Origin: UBA2233 sp002347965 [NCBI: Nitrospirae bacterium UBA2233]
GTDB taxonomy: Bacteria > UBA2233
Assembly (NCBI GenBank): GCA_002347965.1
Contig: DDYN01000035.1
Span: 12,463-20,963 of the forward strand
Length of the DNA: 8,501 nt
Reading direction: 5' to 3'
Of this stretch, positions 7,294-8,501 are shown one piece after another. The position numbers were made by a program, and so were the translations under genes. Position 1 is the first letter of the stretch, and each line of letters opens with the position of its first letter. The notes beneath the pieces were generated by a model, which ran no database searches, was not told where the DNA came from, and worked only from the letters and a program-made list of their open reading frames with translations.

Positions 7294-7507
7294 GCTTCCC
7301 GTTGTTTCAGGTGCTGAGGCTATCCAGGCTTTGGAGCGTCTTGGATTTAGAGTGATCCGTCAACGTGGTAGTCATATCCTTATGCGCCGTGGTTCCTTCG
7401 GCTGCGTGGTACCGAACCATCGGGAGCTCAAGGTAGGAACTCTGACCGGCGTTCTCAAGCAAGCCGGCGTCTCGGCTGAAGAGTTTATGAAAGCCCTTCG
7501 CACCTGA
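7286..7507 (+). CDS. hicA: HicA-family mRNA interferase toxin
   Basis: HicA is a double-stranded-RNA-binding-fold toxin that cleaves mRNA and blocks translation unless bound by HicB. The 73-aa product contains the family signature: ALERLGFRVIRQRGSHILM with the catalytic-type His at residue 30, then VVPNHRELKVGTLTGVLKQAG and SAEEFMKAL. It is full length for HicA. GTG at 7286 is the likely start, just before the hicB stop, and no separate ribosome-binding site is evident. Translation is therefore probably coupled to hicB, which would keep the antitoxin in excess. No frameshift or missing key residue is seen, so the toxin is probably functional and the pair under selection to stay intact. A run of eight C follows the stop (7510-7517). 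No clear terminator hairpin is visible. Confidence 0.92.
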   Translation: MPRLPVVSGAEAIQALERLGFRVIRQRGSHILMRRGSFGCVVPNHRELKVGTLTGVLKQAGVSAEEFMKALRT

Positions 7508-7531
7508 CACCCCCCCCATAAACCCTACCGC

Positions 7532-7726
7532 TCAAGGTTCGGCCCTTTCCTTTTCAGGGTCTGCTTTTTGTTGACGTTCTTTGTATTCGTGCCACAGCCG
7601 CTGGGCTTCGGCTGATGGCAGAGGATACAGCTTGTCTTTCCGTATGAAGTCGTTCCTGCTAGGTCGGGGCCAGCGGCACCTCTTTCCGACGACGCAAGAC
7701 CCGCGAAAATCGTGCCTTTCAAACAT
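7532..7726 (-). CDS. Short hypothetical reading frame, possible gene remnant
   Basis: This 64-codon minus-strand frame reads MFERHDFRGSCVV, then DFIRKDKLYPLPSAEAQRLW and HEYKERQQKADPEKERAEP. The second half looks like real protein: a mixed residue choice and a charged helical C-terminus ending in a natural stop. No family is recognised. The only ATG lies inside the first copy of the CAACATTCAGCG-type repeat (the repeat's minus strand reads TGAATG), with a stop directly before it and no ribosome-binding site. The frame is therefore more likely the 3' end of a larger gene cut off at the repeat region than a complete small gene. Other overlapping frames here are lysine-rich translations of the T tracts and were not accepted. 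Confidence 0.35.
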   Translation of the reverse strand: MFERHDFRGSCVVGKRCRWPRPSRNDFIRKDKLYPLPSAEAQRLWHEYKERQQKADPEKERAEP

Positions 7727-7990
7727 TCAGCGCAACATTCAACGCCTAAATCCCTTGATACGACAAGGAAAAATGGAACTCCGCTGAATGTGCTGAATGT
7801 TCTTCCCCATACTCTCCCTCTCTGTCTCTTTTTTTTCTTTTTTTTCTTAATTTTTTTTCTCTCACGCGTAAGCATATAGAAAAAGGGGGTCAACATTCAG
7901 CAGAAATATAAAAAATCCCGTCATGTCAAGGAAAAACCCCGCTGAATGTTGCGCTGAATGTTGGGGGAAAATCTAGGCAACATTCAGCGG
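7721..7990. repeat. Cluster of eight 9-12 bp CAACATTCAGCG repeats, both orientations
   Basis: Copies of ACATTCAGC lie on the + strand at 7723-7731, 7735-7743 (one mismatch), 7893-7901 and 7980-7988. On the - strand (GCTGAATGT on +) they lie at 7783-7791, 7792-7800, 7941-7949 and 7953-7961. The pair at 7940-7963 is a perfect tandem of the 12-mer CGCTGAATGTTG. The pair at 7721-7744 is its inverted counterpart, 22 of 24 bases alike. Between inverted copies, two related cores recur: AAATCCC then AAGGAAAAA (7748-7773 and 7913-7936). The array is not a CRISPR, since the units are too short and unevenly spaced. It could be an iteron or operator array for a DNA-binding protein, or a small inverted-repeat element. 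The function is unknown. Confidence 0.8.
7812..7863. other. Polypyrimidine tract with three T8 runs
   Basis: Of these 52 bases all but three (G7824, A7849, A7850) are C or T on the + strand. The runs of eight T start at 7829, 7838 and 7851. The tract sits in the middle of the repeat cluster. Such tracts occur at replication origins and at rho-independent terminators, but there is no stem-loop before it as a terminator would need. It is noncoding on both strands by appearance. Confidence 0.6.
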
Positions 7991-8400
7991 CCATGAAGAA
8001 TTCTGAGCTGACAAAAATCCCGATAAATCAACAAACCCATGATATTTAAGGTTGTTTTTGTTTTAAAATCATTTGGGGTTGTAACAAAAAAAACAGAAAA
8101 ATCTGGGCCAAAATTTTAGGTGATTTTTGAAAAATTAAGCAGAAATTTCTTGAAACCCATAAAATGCAATGCCAAATTTCGGGGTTTCAGCCAAAAAATA
8201 CAATGAAAATGGCAGAATTTTTTATCGGAAATTGGCAAAAAGCGGGTTGTATTTCTGGGTTTTCTAGAAAAAGTAGGGAAAATTTGGGGGTCAGAGATGA
8301 AAAAATAAGGTTAAAATTGTTGTTTTTTTGTATTTTTACCCAAAACGGCCTGCTCAGACTGGATTGTATTTACCTTCACCTCTCTTTTCTTTGTCTAACC
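7991..8400. other. AT-rich intergenic DNA without recognisable genes
   Basis: A hand count over 8041-8340 gives about 30% G+C, with G outnumbering C about two to one on the + strand, in sharp contrast to the rec genes. An open frame starts at 8164 and runs to 8493, but its translation is a low-complexity mixture with no ribosome-binding site or family likeness, so it is not called. Small structures seen: TGAAACCC (8151-8158) and GGGTTTCA (8182-8189) form an inverted repeat with a 23-base spacer, and AGAAATTTCT (8141-8150) is a perfect palindrome. Short blocks resembling GGGGTT followed by A-runs recur near 8074, 8181 and 8244. No promoter, RNA gene or terminator can be supported. Confidence 0.5.
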
Positions 8401-8415
8401 TATGAACCCTTCTTC

Positions 8416-8434
8416 CCCACATCTAAAGATGGGG
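8416..8434. other. Small hairpin, possible IS200/IS605-type end
   Basis: CCC-A-CATC, loop TAAA, GATGGGG forms a seven-pair stem with one bulged A and a four-base loop. On the minus strand the surrounding sequence reads GGAAGTCCCCATC...GATGTGGGG. This resembles the hairpin found at the right end of many IS200/IS605 elements just after tnpB. The minus strand is also open from the window edge down to a TAG in this hairpin (8425-8423), with a tail ending PPGSPHL. That is about 25 residues and too short to identify. If the idea is right, an element on the minus strand would continue past the right edge. It may equally be a chance stem. Confidence 0.25.
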
Positions 8435-8501
8435 ACTTCCGGGTGGTATTGATGAACGAATTAGATGGGCTACATGGCCGATCAAGTCCCTAAACTGCTG
8501 T

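Noticed and set aside
7829-7858. Rho-independent terminator at the T runs
   Set aside because: No GC-rich stem-loop precedes the T runs on the + strand, and the runs are repeated and interrupted rather than following a hairpin.
7525-7896. 123-codon minus-strand frame through the repeat cluster
   Set aside because: It includes long lysine runs translated from T tracts and passes through the noncoding repeats; nothing protein-like is recognised.
7721-7990. CRISPR array
   Set aside because: The repeated units are only 9-12 bases, occur in both orientations and have irregular spacing; there is no spacer structure and no cas gene.
8164-8493. 109-codon + strand frame at the right end
   Set aside because: It lies in AT-rich sequence with no ribosome-binding site and no recognisable motifs, and runs across the hairpin at 8416-8434.

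Overview
The window covers the end of a recombination-repair operon and a scrap-heap of mobile and accessory DNA attached to its 3' side. The organism is a bacterium, because it has RecBCD, an IS3-family element and HigBA/HicBA toxin-antitoxin modules. The rec genes look roughly 55-60% G+C by eye and use AGG arginine codons freely, which argues against an enteric host. The species cannot be named from this sequence.

Left two thirds (about 1-5886): the last 104 codons of recC, a complete recB (1209 aa) and a complete recD (648 aa), all on the + strand. Each junction is a 4-base stop/start overlap, and both junctions carry the same 11-base ribosome-binding block at the same distance from the start. 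The three genes are therefore almost certainly translated in a coupled way to give the heterotrimeric RecBCD helicase-nuclease, which processes DNA ends and degrades linear foreign DNA.

Middle (about 5850-6974): a dead IS3-family insertion sequence. Its left end and most of orfA are missing, and the remaining orfA fragment abuts the end of recD, so the last ten or so RecD residues are probably read from IS DNA. orfB keeps the D-D(35)E triad but is broken by a one-base deletion. Its reading frame has no stop before the right terminal inverted repeat, at 6782. That end sits inside a minus-strand higA antitoxin gene, cut cleanly after codon 45, and a decayed higB toxin lies upstream of it.

Next (7087-7507): a compact, apparently intact hicBA module, antitoxin first, with an 8-base overlap.

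Right end (about 7508-8501): no convincing complete gene. It holds a short minus-strand reading frame that looks like a protein C-terminus, then eight copies of a 9-12 bp motif (consensus CAACATTCAGCG) in both orientations within 266 bp. These surround a 52-base nearly pure pyrimidine tract with three T8 runs. About 350 bases of AT-rich, G-skewed DNA follow, and near the end is a small hairpin that could be an IS200/IS605-type end. The repeat cluster with its pyrimidine tract and AT-rich flank is the least explained part of the window. It resembles an iteron/origin or multi-site operator layout, but that is inference.
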